From NCBI RefSeq assembly GCF_900207575.1, contig NZ_OAOQ01000010.1, positions 55,362 through 119,361 of the forward strand: a stretch of 64,000 nucleotides of DNA, read 5' to 3'. The DNA comes from Cereibacter ovatus (GTDB lineage Bacteria; Pseudomonadota; Alphaproteobacteria; Rhodobacterales; Rhodobacteraceae). Of this stretch, positions 7,495-15,521 are shown one piece after another. The notes beneath the pieces are model-generated. The model worked only from the letters and a program-made list of their open reading frames with translations. It made no database searches and was not told the DNA's origin. Numbering within the stretch: the first letter of the stretch is position 1; every line of letters starts with the position of its first letter. A program made the position numbers and the translations under genes.

Positions 7495-8567
7495 ATGCTT
7501 TCCGGCGCCACCGCGACCGATTTCAGCACCGCAAACACCGGCCGTCCGGGGGCAAGCGCCAGGGCCCCGGCGGACCGCGCGGTGATGCGGGCAAGCAGTG
7601 CGTCATCCCCCACCCGCAGCCGCACCAGCGCATCATGCCCCGCGCCCGGGATCACCTCTTGCACCGTTCCCGCCAGCACATTCAGCGCCGAGATCTCCTC
7701 GGGCCGGGTCAGCGCCAGCATCACATCCTGCGCCAGCACCCGCAACCGGACGCTGTTGCCCGGTGCGGCCGGCGCATCGGGCAGCCAAAGCGTGCCGGCC
7801 TGACAGTCCAGCCGGACAAGGCCGTCAGCCTCGCGGGCGGTGACCCGGGCGGTCAGGATGGCGCCGGCCTCGCGCAGGCCGAACAGCGGCGCGGCCTGCG
7901 GGTCCGACAGCACGCAGGCCGCAGGCCCCGCCGCCCGGACCCGCCCGCCATCCAGCAGGATGACCGTCGTGGCCAGCCGGGCCACCTCGGCCACCGAATG
8001 ACTGACATACAGGATCGGCAGGCCCAGCCCGTCGCGCAGCCGTTCCAGATAGGGCAGGATCTCGGCCTTGCGGCCCTCGTCCAGCGCGGCCAATGGCTCG
8101 TCCATCAGCAGAAGGCGCGGGTTGGACAGGATCGCGCGCCCGATGGCGACCCGCTGCCTCTCTCCGCCCGAAAGCAGGCCGGGCCGGCGGGTCAGAAGCG
8201 GCCCGATGCCCAGCAGATCGACGATATGGCCGATGTCCGGCCCATTGCCCCGCCGCGCGAACCAGCGGCCATAAGACAGGTTCTGCCGCACCGTCATATG
8301 CGGGAAAAGCCGCGCATCCTGAAAGACATAGCCAATGCGCCGGCGGTGGGGCGGCACCGCCACCCGCGCGTTGGTATCCAGCAGGCGCTGGTCGTCCAGC
8401 ATGATCCGCCCGCGCTGGGGCCGCAACAGGCCCGCAACCGCATTGACCACGGTGGTCTTGCCGCAGCCCGACCGGCCGAACAGCACCGTCACACCGGGCG
8501 GGGCCTCGAAGGCCACATCCAGCGTGAAGCCGCCAAAGCTGTGGCCCAGTGTCACCGAAAGCGTCAT
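7485..8567 (-). CDS. modC: Molybdate ABC transporter ATP-binding protein
   Basis: Predicted 360 residues, the normal ModC length. Walker A (FGRSGCGKTT, about 33-42), ABC signature (LLSGGERQRVA), Walker B (LLLMDEPLAALD) and a switch His (YVSHS) are all present. The C-terminal third (about 290-355) is a Mop/TOBE domain that binds molybdate (SALNVLAGTVQEV, LALAPGRPVFAVLKS), which separates ModC from generic ATPases. The start at 8567 overlaps the modB stop by four bases (ATGA), showing translational coupling. It drives molybdate import with ModB and ModA. Confidence 0.95.
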   Translation of the reverse strand: MTLSVTLGHSFGGFTLDVAFEAPPGVTVLFGRSGCGKTTVVNAVAGLLRPQRGRIMLDDQRLLDTNARVAVPPHRRRIGYVFQDARLFPHMTVRQNLSYGRWFARRGNGPDIGHIVDLLGIGPLLTRRPGLLSGGERQRVAIGRAILSNPRLLLMDEPLAALDEGRKAEILPYLERLRDGLGLPILYVSHSVAEVARLATTVILLDGGRVRAAGPAACVLSDPQAAPLFGLREAGAILTARVTAREADGLVRLDCQAGTLWLPDAPAAPGNSVRLRVLAQDVMLALTRPEEISALNVLAGTVQEVIPGAGHDALVRLRVGDDALLARITARSAGALALAPGRPVFAVLKSVAVAPESMGA

Positions 8568-9262
8568 GCCCCCGCGATCCTTCTGGCAATCGACCGGCTG
8601 ACCCATTCCGACAACAGCAGCGCCGCCATTGCCACTGCGATCGCGATCAGCACAAGGCGCGCGGCCTGTGTCTCGCCGCCCGGCACCTGAAGAAAGGCAT
8701 AGATCGCCGACGGCAGTGTCTGGGTCTGGCCGGGGATGTTCGACACGAAGGTGATGGTGGCACCAAACTCTCCCATCGCCTTGGCAAAGGCCAGGATCGC
8801 ACCGGCCACGATCCCCGGCAGGATCAGCGGCAGCGTCACCGTCAAGAACACCCACAGGCGCGAGGCGCCCAGCGTCGAGGCCGCCTGTTCCAGTTTCGGG
8901 TCCACCGCCTCGATCGCCAGCCGGATCGCGCGCACCATCAGCGGAAAGCCCATGATCCCCGCAGCCAGCGCCGCGCCAGTCCAGCGAAAGGCGAAGACGA
9001 TGCCGAACCACTGGTCAAGGAACTGCCCGACATAGCCCTTCCGCCCGAATGTCAGCAGCAGCAGATAGCCCGTCACCACCGGCGGCAGGATCAGCGGCAG
9101 ATGCACAAGCCCGTTCAGCAGCCCATGGCCGGGAAAGCGGCCCCGGGCCAGCGCCAGCGCGGTCAGGATGCCGAACGGCAGGCTGACCAATGTCGCCACG
9201 GACGAGACGCGCAGCGACAGCGCCACCGCGCGCCATTCATCGGGGGAAAGCCAGTCAGTCAT
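8564..9262 (-). CDS. modB: Molybdate ABC transporter permease
   Basis: Predicted 232 residues with about five to six membrane helices and the BPD permease EAA-type loop (EQAASTLGASRLWVFLTVTL) about residues 145-165 that docks to ModC. N-terminal LSPDEWRAVALSLRVSS and the core HLPLILPPVVTGYLLL are characteristic of ModB. It lies between modA (6-base gap) and modC (4-base overlap) in one operon transcribed leftward. Confidence 0.95.
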   Translation of the reverse strand: MTDWLSPDEWRAVALSLRVSSVATLVSLPFGILTALALARGRFPGHGLLNGLVHLPLILPPVVTGYLLLLTFGRKGYVGQFLDQWFGIVFAFRWTGAALAAGIMGFPLMVRAIRLAIEAVDPKLEQAASTLGASRLWVFLTVTLPLILPGIVAGAILAFAKAMGEFGATITFVSNIPGQTQTLPSAIYAFLQVPGGETQAARLVLIAIAVAMAALLLSEWVSRSIARRIAGA

Positions 9263-9268
9263 GCCGTG

Positions 9269-10027
9269 TCAGTCCACGATCCGGAAGCCATGCCCGGCAA
9301 ACACCGCATCCGCCGCAGCACCCGACAGCAGGTCAAGGAAGGCGCGGTCGGCCGGATCGGTGGCCCCGGTCAGCAGGGCCGCAGGGTAAAGGATCGGCGG
9401 GTGGCTGGTCTCGGGGAAGGTGCCCACCACCGTCACCCGCGGATCGGAAGCCGCATCGGTGGCATAGACGATGCCATAGGGCGCCTCGCCCGAGGCGACC
9501 AGCCCCAGCGCCGAACGCACGGTTTCGGTCTGCGCCACCAAAGGCTCTACCGCGGACCAGACACCCAGCGACTGAAGCGCCGCCTTGCCATACTGGCCCG
9601 CCGGCACCGCATCCACCATCGCCATCGCCAGCCGGCCGTCGCCCAGAAGCCCCTTCAGATCGAAGCCGGGGCCGATCTCGACCGGCGCGGCCGGGCCATG
9701 TGCCACCAGAACCAGCGTGTTGCCCAGCAGATCCTTGCGCGTGCCTTCGACGACAAGGCCCTCGGTTTCGACCGCATCCATCCAGTTCACCGCGGCCGAG
9801 ATGAAGATATCCGCCGGCGCGCCGCCGATGATCTGTTTCGCCAGTGCATTCGCCCCCGCGTAGGAAATCGTCACGCTGTTGCCGGTGGCGGCCTCATAGT
9901 CGGCGGCGATGGTATCAAGCGCGTTCTTCAGCGAGGTGGCGGCAAAGACCATCACCTCATCGGCGGCGACCGGCGCGGCAGAAAGGGCAAGAACGGCGGC
10001 AAGGGCCGGGCGGGACAGAGGGGGCAT
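9269..10027 (-). CDS. modA: Molybdate-binding periplasmic protein
   Basis: Predicted 252 residues with a short Sec signal peptide (MPPLSRPALAAVLALSAAPVAA). The mature protein has the ModA hallmarks: VFAATSLKNALD near the N-terminus (oxyanion-binding Ser), SYAGANALAKQIIGGAPADIFISA (SGTLAKQI-equivalent) and VDAVPAGQYGKAALQSLGVW. It delivers molybdate/tungstate to ModBC. It is first in the modABC operon, and a ModE-box-like palindrome ends 17 bases upstream of its start codon. Confidence 0.95.
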   Translation of the reverse strand: MPPLSRPALAAVLALSAAPVAADEVMVFAATSLKNALDTIAADYEAATGNSVTISYAGANALAKQIIGGAPADIFISAAVNWMDAVETEGLVVEGTRKDLLGNTLVLVAHGPAAPVEIGPGFDLKGLLGDGRLAMAMVDAVPAGQYGKAALQSLGVWSAVEPLVAQTETVRSALGLVASGEAPYGIVYATDAASDPRVTVVGTFPETSHPPILYPAALLTGATDPADRAFLDLLSGAAADAVFAGHGFRIVD

Positions 10028-10043
10028 CGGATACTTTCATTTT

Positions 10044-10068
10044 CGTTATGTGGGTGAACTTCATAACA
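10044..10068. promoter_or_regulatory. ModE-box-like palindrome upstream of modA
   Basis: CGTTAT-N13-ATAACA, with the inner arms extending to GTTATG/CATAAC, lies 16 bases upstream of the modA start. E. coli ModE sites have the same arms (CGTTAT ... ATAACG) with a spacer I recall as one base shorter. The related site at 11481-11505 shares the arms and a TGAACT core at the same position, which supports a real operator. The position fits repression of modABC by ModE-molybdate. Confidence 0.7.
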
Positions 10069-10471
10069 CCCCGGCGCAGCCATTGCCGCAAGCCCTGTCC
10101 TCATCGGGGCGTGACATCTGGCTTTTGTGGCCTTGCGCCGCCGATCACGGGGAATCTGGCGCAATGGGGGGCAGTGCCGGGCCACCGGCCCGGTTTTGCG
10201 GATCTGGCCGCGGCGTCCCACCGCAGCGGCGCAGTGCGGGTCACGACGGGCGAAAAAAGTCGTCAGCACAGGATTTGCACGACATGCCTGCCGGTTGTGC
10301 AGGCCGCGAGAATCACCTTGCGCTGCGCGCAGGAAAAGCCGCCGGGTTTGCCCCGGCGCCTTCATCGGAACGGCTGGCGGCGCACATGCCCGCCGCTTCG
10401 GGCACAGCCAGACCGTCCTGCCCGAACCGTCGGTCCTGCAACCGGAAACCAAGCGGGCATCCGGCGGCGTC

Positions 10472-11305
10472 TCAGGCCGGTTCCAGCCGCACCGCCACAT
10501 CCAGCGGGGGCGCGTGATAGGGTGCCGAAGTCACCAGAACATGCGCGCCGCTTTCGGCATAGGCGGCGGCATTGCCGGCATGGACGCCCCCCGCCGCCGC
10601 GATCCGCGCCGCCGACCCGGTCAGCGCCTGCACCACGCGCGCGACATCGTGCGGCAGGAATTTCTCAAGCTGGATAACATGGGCGCCCCAGTCGGCGGCC
10701 CGCAACGCGTCGTCGTGGTTGGTCACCTCGACCACAAGGCATTTTTCGGGGCACGAGGTTTTCAGCCGTTTGAGTTGCCCCTTCAGGCAGCCCGCCGCGA
10801 AGGCGCGATGTTCGGGAAAGACCAGCACCGTATCCGAAAGGCCGATGCGGTGGATCGAGGCCCCGCCCGCCGTCACCGCCTTGAAGGCCAGCGCCCGCGT
10901 GCCCGGCACCGCCTTTCGGGTGCAGGCCACCACGATCTGCGGGTTCACCGCGCCGGCCGCATCGACGATCGCCCGTGCCGCGCTGGCCACCCCCGAGGCC
11001 CATTCCACCAGCGTCTGCGCCACCTTCCAGCCGGCGAACAGCGCCTCGGCCGGGCCGGCGGCGGCCAGCAGAAGCTCTGCCGGGGTGCGGCGCTCGCCCG
11101 AGGCTGCGGCGCGGTCGACCGCACAGCCCAGAAGCTCGAACATCCGGCCGGCTTCCTCGATCGCGCAGACGGTCATCGGATCGCGGGCCGTGAAGGTCAG
11201 GTGCCCCCTGACGCCGCCGAACGAAAGCGCGCGGGTGGTCAGGTCGCCATAGGGCACATCCTCGCGGATCATCGTCAGCAGCGCCTGATCGTCGATGAGG
11301 AACAT
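10472..11305 (-). CDS. modD: ModD, NadC-like phosphoribosyltransferase-fold protein of molybdenum loci
   Basis: Predicted 277 residues from ATG at 11305, which has an excellent ribosome-binding site (AAAAGGAGA). It aligns by eye with ModD, a relative of quinolinate phosphoribosyltransferase NadC: LREDVPYGDLTT-like start (MIREDVPYGDLTTRAL), VACTRKAVPGTRALAFKAV around residues 130-150 (NadC-type TRKT.PG.R), GASIHRIGLSDTVLVFPEH, and a glycine-rich end (IAAAGGVHAGNAAAYAESGA). ModD genes cluster with mod transport genes in Rhodobacter; its biochemical role in molybdenum metabolism is not settled. The upstream gap carries the second ModE-box-like site. Confidence 0.88.
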   Translation of the reverse strand: MFLIDDQALLTMIREDVPYGDLTTRALSFGGVRGHLTFTARDPMTVCAIEEAGRMFELLGCAVDRAAASGERRTPAELLLAAAGPAEALFAGWKVAQTLVEWASGVASAARAIVDAAGAVNPQIVVACTRKAVPGTRALAFKAVTAGGASIHRIGLSDTVLVFPEHRAFAAGCLKGQLKRLKTSCPEKCLVVEVTNHDDALRAADWGAHVIQLEKFLPHDVARVVQALTGSAARIAAAGGVHAGNAAAYAESGAHVLVTSAPYHAPPLDVAVRLEPA

Positions 11306-11480
11306 GCAGGTCTCCTTTTCAGTGGGGCGGGTGTTGGCAGGGTGCGAAGGGCAAGGTGCAGCCGCCCGGTCAGATGCGCCACGGCAGATCATCCCCGCCC
11401 GCCGCGACCACGGCAACAGCGGTGCCGCTGCCGGCTGTCGGGGGGCTGGCCCGGTTCTGACCCTGTTGCATTGGCTTCCC

Positions 11481-11505
11481 CGATATGGCGTTGAACTGCA
11501 TAACG
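11481..11505. promoter_or_regulatory. ModE-box-like palindrome upstream of modD
   Basis: CGATAT-N13-ATAACG, 176 bases upstream of the modD start. It matches the modA site in arm sequence, spacer length and the internal TGAACT. This suggests that modD forms a second transcription unit of the same ModE regulon. Confidence 0.65.
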
Positions 11506-11603
11506 GATAAAGCGCGAACCGTGCCAAGCGTGAATGGCCGGAAATACCCGAAAAGGCGGGATCTTGTGCGCAACCCTGCGCGCGGTTGTCGGACATGCGA
11601 CAA

Positions 11604-11625
11604 CCGGGGGCGGAACCGCCCCCGG
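11604..11625 (-). terminator. Hairpin after rbtD
   Basis: A perfect 10-base inverted repeat, CCGGGGGCGG at 11604-11613 and CCGCCCCCGG at 11616-11625, lies 28 bases beyond the rbtD stop. The T-run is weak (TTGT on the minus strand), so confidence is moderate. Confidence 0.55.
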
Positions 11626-11652
11626 CTTTGGCGGAACGGGCCCGCGGCGGTC

Positions 11653-12381
11653 CTAGATGTCGAAGTTCGACGGCAGCACGATCATGTCGCGGATGGTGAC
11701 ATTGCGCGGCCGGCTCAGCATGAACAGCACCGCATCGGCCACCTCCGAAGGTTCGATCAGCGCGCCGTTTTCCTTGGCCTTGCGCAGGTTTTCCTCGGGC
11801 CAGTCGGCCAGCAGGGCCGAGATCACCGGCCCGGGCGAGACCTGCCCCACGCGGATGCCCTGCTTCATCAACTGCCGGCGCATGGTCTGGACAAAGCAGG
11901 TGATCGCCCATTTCGAGCCGGAATAGACCGGCTCCCACGGGATCGCGGAATGGCCCGCGACCGAACAGGTCACGATGATGTCGCCGCTGCCGCGCGCAGA
12001 CATGTGCGGGATTGCGGCGTGGACGTTCTTCATCACCGCATTGACGTTCAGGTTCAGCATCCGGTCGATGGCGGCGGGGGTGGTCTCGGCCAGATCGCCG
12101 CCGATGTAGCTGCCGGCGTTGCAATGCAGGATGTCGATCCGCCCCGCCTTTTCAAGGATCTCGGGCACCATCGCATCGCAGCTTGCCGGGTCCAGCAGGT
12201 CGGTCACCTGCGCGATGCAGCTTGGCCCGTGGCGGTCGGCTATCGCCGCCAACGCCGCGCGATCGCGGTCGACGACCACGACGGTTGCGCCCTCGGCCAG
12301 AAGCGCCTCGGCGGTGGCAAGTCCGATGCCGGACGCGCCCCCGGTGATCGCGGCCACCTTGCCGGCAAATCTGTCGCCCAT
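11653..12381 (-). CDS. rbtD: Ribitol 2-dehydrogenase-like short-chain dehydrogenase
   Basis: Predicted 242 residues. NAD-binding GGASGIGLATAEAL near the N-terminus, NAG at about 88-90, and the catalytic Tyr/Lys in WEPVYSGSKWAITCF. Its C-terminus (EVADAVLFMLSRPRNVTIRD, then MIVLPSNFDI) and WEPVY...SK closely resemble Klebsiella ribitol dehydrogenase as I recall it. That enzyme oxidises ribitol to D-ribulose with NAD. It is last of the leftward polyol operon, 30 bases after the second dehydrogenase. Related pentitols or hexitols remain possible substrates. Confidence 0.8.
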   Translation of the reverse strand: MGDRFAGKVAAITGGASGIGLATAEALLAEGATVVVVDRDRAALAAIADRHGPSCIAQVTDLLDPASCDAMVPEILEKAGRIDILHCNAGSYIGGDLAETTPAAIDRMLNLNVNAVMKNVHAAIPHMSARGSGDIIVTCSVAGHSAIPWEPVYSGSKWAITCFVQTMRRQLMKQGIRVGQVSPGPVISALLADWPEENLRKAKENGALIEPSEVADAVLFMLSRPRNVTIRDMIVLPSNFDI

Positions 12382-12411
12382 GTCTGCTGTCCTTCCTCGT
12401 GCTGTCGCGTG

Positions 12412-13176
12412 TCAGTGGGTGATGTAGCCGCCGTCGGCCACCAGCGTGGCGCCGGTGACATAAGAGGCCGCGTCCGATGCCAGAAACAGCGCGCAGGCGG
12501 CCATTTCCTCGGGCTGTCCGAACCGGCCCATCGGGGTGTTTTCGGTCCAGACGCGGTTCATGTCCTGATCCGCGATCCCCTTTGCCGTCATGTCCGAGAC
12601 GACATAGCCCGGCGCCAGCGCATTCACCCGGATGCCGCGGGCGGCATATTCGAACGCCATGACCGTGGTCATCTGGTGGATCGCCGCCTTCGACGAATTG
12701 TAGGCGACCTGAAGTTGCGGCTTGTTCGCGACATGGCCCGAGATCGAGCCGATGTTGACAATGGCGCCCTTGCCCTGCGCCAGCATCGGCGGGATCGCCG
12801 CGCGGGCGATGCGGAACGGGGCGATCAGGTTGGTGTCGATGATCCGCGCCAGCCGTTCATCGTCGAAGTCGTGAAAGTTGCCGCCATCGGCGACGCCTGC
12901 GTTGTTCACCAGCACATCCAGCCGGCCGAAACGGTCCAGCGTCGCCGCCACCAGTGCCTCGGGGGTGGCGGGGTCGGTCACGTCGCCTGCAACCCATGCA
13001 AAGCGGTCGGGATCGGCCGCCATCAGCGCCCGCACCGCGTCGGTTTCGGTTCGGCCGGTCAGCATGACCTTCGCGCCCGCGGTGCCGAACAGGGTCGCGA
13101 TGGCAAGGCCGATGCCGCGGTTGGCGCCGGTTACAAGCGCGGTCTTGCCGTCGAGGCGAAACATGTCAAGCGACAT
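12412..13176 (-). CDS. Polyol dehydrogenase of the galactitol/arabinitol SDR type
   Basis: Predicted 254 residues from MSLDMFRLDGKTALVTG at 13176; an in-frame start 17 codons upstream reads into the gatZ-like gene. TGANRGIGLAIATLFG (coenzyme site), NNAG near 90, catalytic Ser in NIGSISGHVANKPQ, and Tyr/Lys in VAYNSSKAAIHQMT are present. The segment RGIRVNALAPGYVVSDMT and the end ASYVTGATLVADGGYITH strongly resemble the galactitol dehydrogenase of Rhodobacter sphaeroides and D-arabinitol dehydrogenases. It likely oxidises a polyol to a 2-ketose with NAD. It sits four bases after the GatZ-like gene. Confidence 0.75.
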   Translation of the reverse strand: MSLDMFRLDGKTALVTGANRGIGLAIATLFGTAGAKVMLTGRTETDAVRALMAADPDRFAWVAGDVTDPATPEALVAATLDRFGRLDVLVNNAGVADGGNFHDFDDERLARIIDTNLIAPFRIARAAIPPMLAQGKGAIVNIGSISGHVANKPQLQVAYNSSKAAIHQMTTVMAFEYAARGIRVNALAPGYVVSDMTAKGIADQDMNRVWTENTPMGRFGQPEEMAACALFLASDAASYVTGATLVADGGYITH

Positions 13177-13180
13177 GGGC

Positions 13181-14464
13181 TTATCCTTTCCCTGGTTCCG
13201 GATTGCAGGCAGCGTGATAGGCATCAAGGCTGCGGCCCACCCGCCAGACCAGCAGCGCCGAGGGGTCCAGCGGGCGATCCGCGAAGGGTTCGGCCGCGGG
13301 CATGTGCTGCCAGATCAGCGGCAGCGGCACGCGCTGGCCGTGCAGCGCCGCCAGCAGGGTGCCTACGGCCTGCGCCGCAGCAGGCTCGGGCCAGTAATAG
13401 CGGATGCGGTCTGACAGCGAGTAATGGCGCAGCACATGCTGTTCGGCCGGATCGCCGGGATAGTGCCGCTGCCAATGCGCGGGCGCCTCGCGCATGATCC
13501 GTTCCATGATCGCGATCAGCGGCCGGTCGCCATAGCCGGGCAGCAGGTCGCTGGCAATCAGGTCAAGCGCGTAAAGCGCCTCGCGCAGCACGAAGGTCAG
13601 TTCCGGCCCGACCTTCAGGATGGGAAAGCCGTCGCATACCAGATCCGACAGCGGCCCAGAGCCCTGATAGTCGGTGGAATGAGCCTCGAAGACAAGGCCG
13701 GGTTCGTCGTCCAGAATCCGGGCCAGCGCCTGCGCGCGGCTGCGGTCATAGCGGATGACATTGTGGTTGCCGAACTCGACCCCCGGCTGCACCACAAAGC
13801 CCAGCACCCGGCCAAAGGCGTCAGACAGCCCTTCGCGGGCAAAGACCGCGCGGTGGACGGCGATGGTGCGTCTGGCTGCTTCGGGGGCGGTGGGTTCGAC
13901 GAAATCCAGCGCGTGATCCGCGCCGCCCGGCGGGGGCACCTCGGTGCCCATGACAAAGCGGGGCATCGCGGCGCCCACCGCCTGCGCGGCGGTATCGGCC
14001 GCCCGTGCCAGCCGCGCCGCCCGACTGGCGGTGGTGGCATCGTCCAGCGCGTCGGGTTCGCCCGCGCATCCCATCGAGGCATCCAGATGGATCTTGTGAA
14101 ACCCCGCCGTGACATAGGCCGCGACCATGCGTTCGGCCTCGGCCATGGCGACCTCGGCCGGCTGGGTCCGCCACGGGTTCGGCCCAAGGTGATCGCCGCC
14201 CAGCACGATCCGGGTGGCGGGGCAGCCTTCCTCGGCCGCGATCCGCCGCACCAGTGCCGCGAAATCGCGTGGTGTCATGCCGGTATAGCCGCCCTGATGG
14301 TTGACCTGATTGCAGGTCGCCTCGATCAGCACGGTGGCGCCGGTCGCCGCGCCGTGGCGCAGCGCCGCGCGCAGCACCAGCGGATGCGCCGAACAGACCG
14401 AGGTGATGCCCCGCGGCCGGCCTTCGCGCCGCAGCCGGGCCAGATCGTCCAGCCGCAGCGTCAT
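13181..14464 (-). CDS. GatZ/KbaZ-family protein (tagatose-phosphate metabolism)
   Basis: Predicted 427 residues, full length for the family. It has the GatZ/KbaZ hallmarks: ITSVCSAHPLVLRAAL near residue 20, IEATCNQVNHQGGYTGMTP about 50, LGGDHLGPNPW about 87, FHKIHLDASMGC about 120, and FEAHSTDYQ about 255. GatZ/KbaZ was first described as the non-catalytic partner of tagatose-1,6-bisphosphate aldolase. From memory, alphaproteobacterial members have been assigned a tagatose-6-phosphate 4-epimerase activity in altritol/galactitol breakdown. No aldolase GatY/KbaY is here, which favours the stand-alone role. The start overlaps the kinase stop by four bases. Confidence 0.82.
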   Translation of the reverse strand: MTLRLDDLARLRREGRPRGITSVCSAHPLVLRAALRHGAATGATVLIEATCNQVNHQGGYTGMTPRDFAALVRRIAAEEGCPATRIVLGGDHLGPNPWRTQPAEVAMAEAERMVAAYVTAGFHKIHLDASMGCAGEPDALDDATTASRAARLARAADTAAQAVGAAMPRFVMGTEVPPPGGADHALDFVEPTAPEAARRTIAVHRAVFAREGLSDAFGRVLGFVVQPGVEFGNHNVIRYDRSRAQALARILDDEPGLVFEAHSTDYQGSGPLSDLVCDGFPILKVGPELTFVLREALYALDLIASDLLPGYGDRPLIAIMERIMREAPAHWQRHYPGDPAEQHVLRHYSLSDRIRYYWPEPAAAQAVGTLLAALHGQRVPLPLIWQHMPAAEPFADRPLDPSALLVWRVGRSLDAYHAACNPEPGKG

Positions 14465-15441
14465 GGCGCGATCCTCGGGGTGGCGGCGATGAACGCGTCC
14501 AGCTCGGCGCGGGTGGCTGCGCCCTCCATCGGGCCGCGCCGCATCACGGTCCGCGCGCCGGCGGCCGTGGCATAGGTCAGCGCCACTGGCACGGCCATCC
14601 CCAGCCGCCGGCAGGCGACATAGGCACCGCCGAAGCAATCGCCCGCGCCGGTCGGGTCCAGCTCGGTCACCGCAAAGGCCGGGGCGTGCTGCGGGGGGCA
14701 ACCGGGCGCGAACACCGTGGCACCGGCGCGGCCCTGCTTCAGCGCGACTTCCTTCACGCCGCGGTCGAACAGCCGGGCCAGCGCCGCATCCGTTCCCGCG
14801 GCCCCGGCCGCATGGTCCAGCTCGTCTCCCGAGGGCAGCAGCAGATCGCAGATCCCGACAAGGTCGGAAAACAGCCGCCCGGTCGCGGCGTCATGGGCCA
14901 GTTCCTTGCGCAGGTTCGGATCGACCGAGATCGTCCCGCCCCGGCGCTTCACCACCTCTGCGGCCCGCTCGATCACGCGGGCGGCGCCCGGCATCGACAG
15001 GGCCGACCCCATGACATGCAGATGCCCCGCCCGCCCGACCAGATCCGCCACCCGGTCCGTCCAGCCAAGGCGCGCCGCCGCCGAGGTGGCGATGTTATAG
15101 ACGAAATCGCGCGCGCCGTCGGCACGATAGCGCACGAAGGCCGAGCCGGTCGGATAGTCGGGATCGACCGCGATGGCCGAGATGTCGGCGCCATCCGCGG
15201 CCAGCCGATCAAGGTTCAGCCGCCCGAAATCGTCGCGGCCCACCGCGCCGATCATCGCCGCGCTGCCGCCGATCTTTGCGCATTGGTCGATGAAGATCGC
15301 CGGCGCGCCGCTGGGGTAGGGGCCGGCCAGATCCATCGGCGCAAGGAAGCCCTCACCAACCGATGTGGCCATGATCTCGACCAGGATTTCACCGACGCAG
15401 ATCGTCGGGCCAAGGGTGTCGGGCGCAAGCGGGCAGGTCAT
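14461..15441 (-). CDS. PfkB-family sugar kinase
   Basis: Predicted 326 residues. The ribokinase/PfkB fold is shown by GEILVEIMAT near the N-terminus, the GGSAAMIGAVGRDDFG region (about 57-72), and the C-terminal ATP/anion-hole signature ELDPTGAGDCFGGAYV, in which the GAGD Asp is the catalytic base. The operon partner GatZ-like protein suggests tagatose or another ketohexose as the substrate, phosphorylated after polyol oxidation; ribulose or xylulose is an alternative given the pentitol-type dehydrogenases. First structural gene after the regulator, translationally coupled to the next gene. Confidence 0.8.
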   Translation of the reverse strand: MTCPLAPDTLGPTICVGEILVEIMATSVGEGFLAPMDLAGPYPSGAPAIFIDQCAKIGGSAAMIGAVGRDDFGRLNLDRLAADGADISAIAVDPDYPTGSAFVRYRADGARDFVYNIATSAAARLGWTDRVADLVGRAGHLHVMGSALSMPGAARVIERAAEVVKRRGGTISVDPNLRKELAHDAATGRLFSDLVGICDLLLPSGDELDHAAGAAGTDAALARLFDRGVKEVALKQGRAGATVFAPGCPPQHAPAFAVTELDPTGAGDCFGGAYVACRRLGMAVPVALTYATAAGARTVMRRGPMEGAATRAELDAFIAATPRIAP

Positions 15442-15521
15442 CGGTTGCGTTCAGCCTTTCTGTCGGGCCGCGGGGAATGGCCCTGCGCGCCGCCATGCGC
15501 GGGATGCAGGCGGGCGGGCCG

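Larger units (their letters stand above)
11306..11652. other. Regulatory gap upstream of modD
   Basis: 347 bases. It holds the ModE-box-like site (11481-11505) and a terminator hairpin for the next leftward gene (11604-11625). No gene is supported. No recognisable molybdenum-cofactor riboswitch was seen in it. Confidence 0.5.

Noticed and set aside
7485-9011. A 508-aa extended ModC
   Set aside because: The extension overlaps modB in a different frame; ModC is full length from 8567.
11306-11480. Molybdenum-cofactor riboswitch before modD
   Set aside because: The GC-rich sequence lacks the conserved order of motifs I would expect; control is better explained by the Mo-box.
10472-12124. A single 550-aa protein covering modD and the upstream gap
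   Set aside because: Only the part from 11305 is ModD; the extension crosses a terminator and the Mo-box and is antisense-like or out of frame with rbtD. The ATG at 11305 has an ideal ribosome-binding site.
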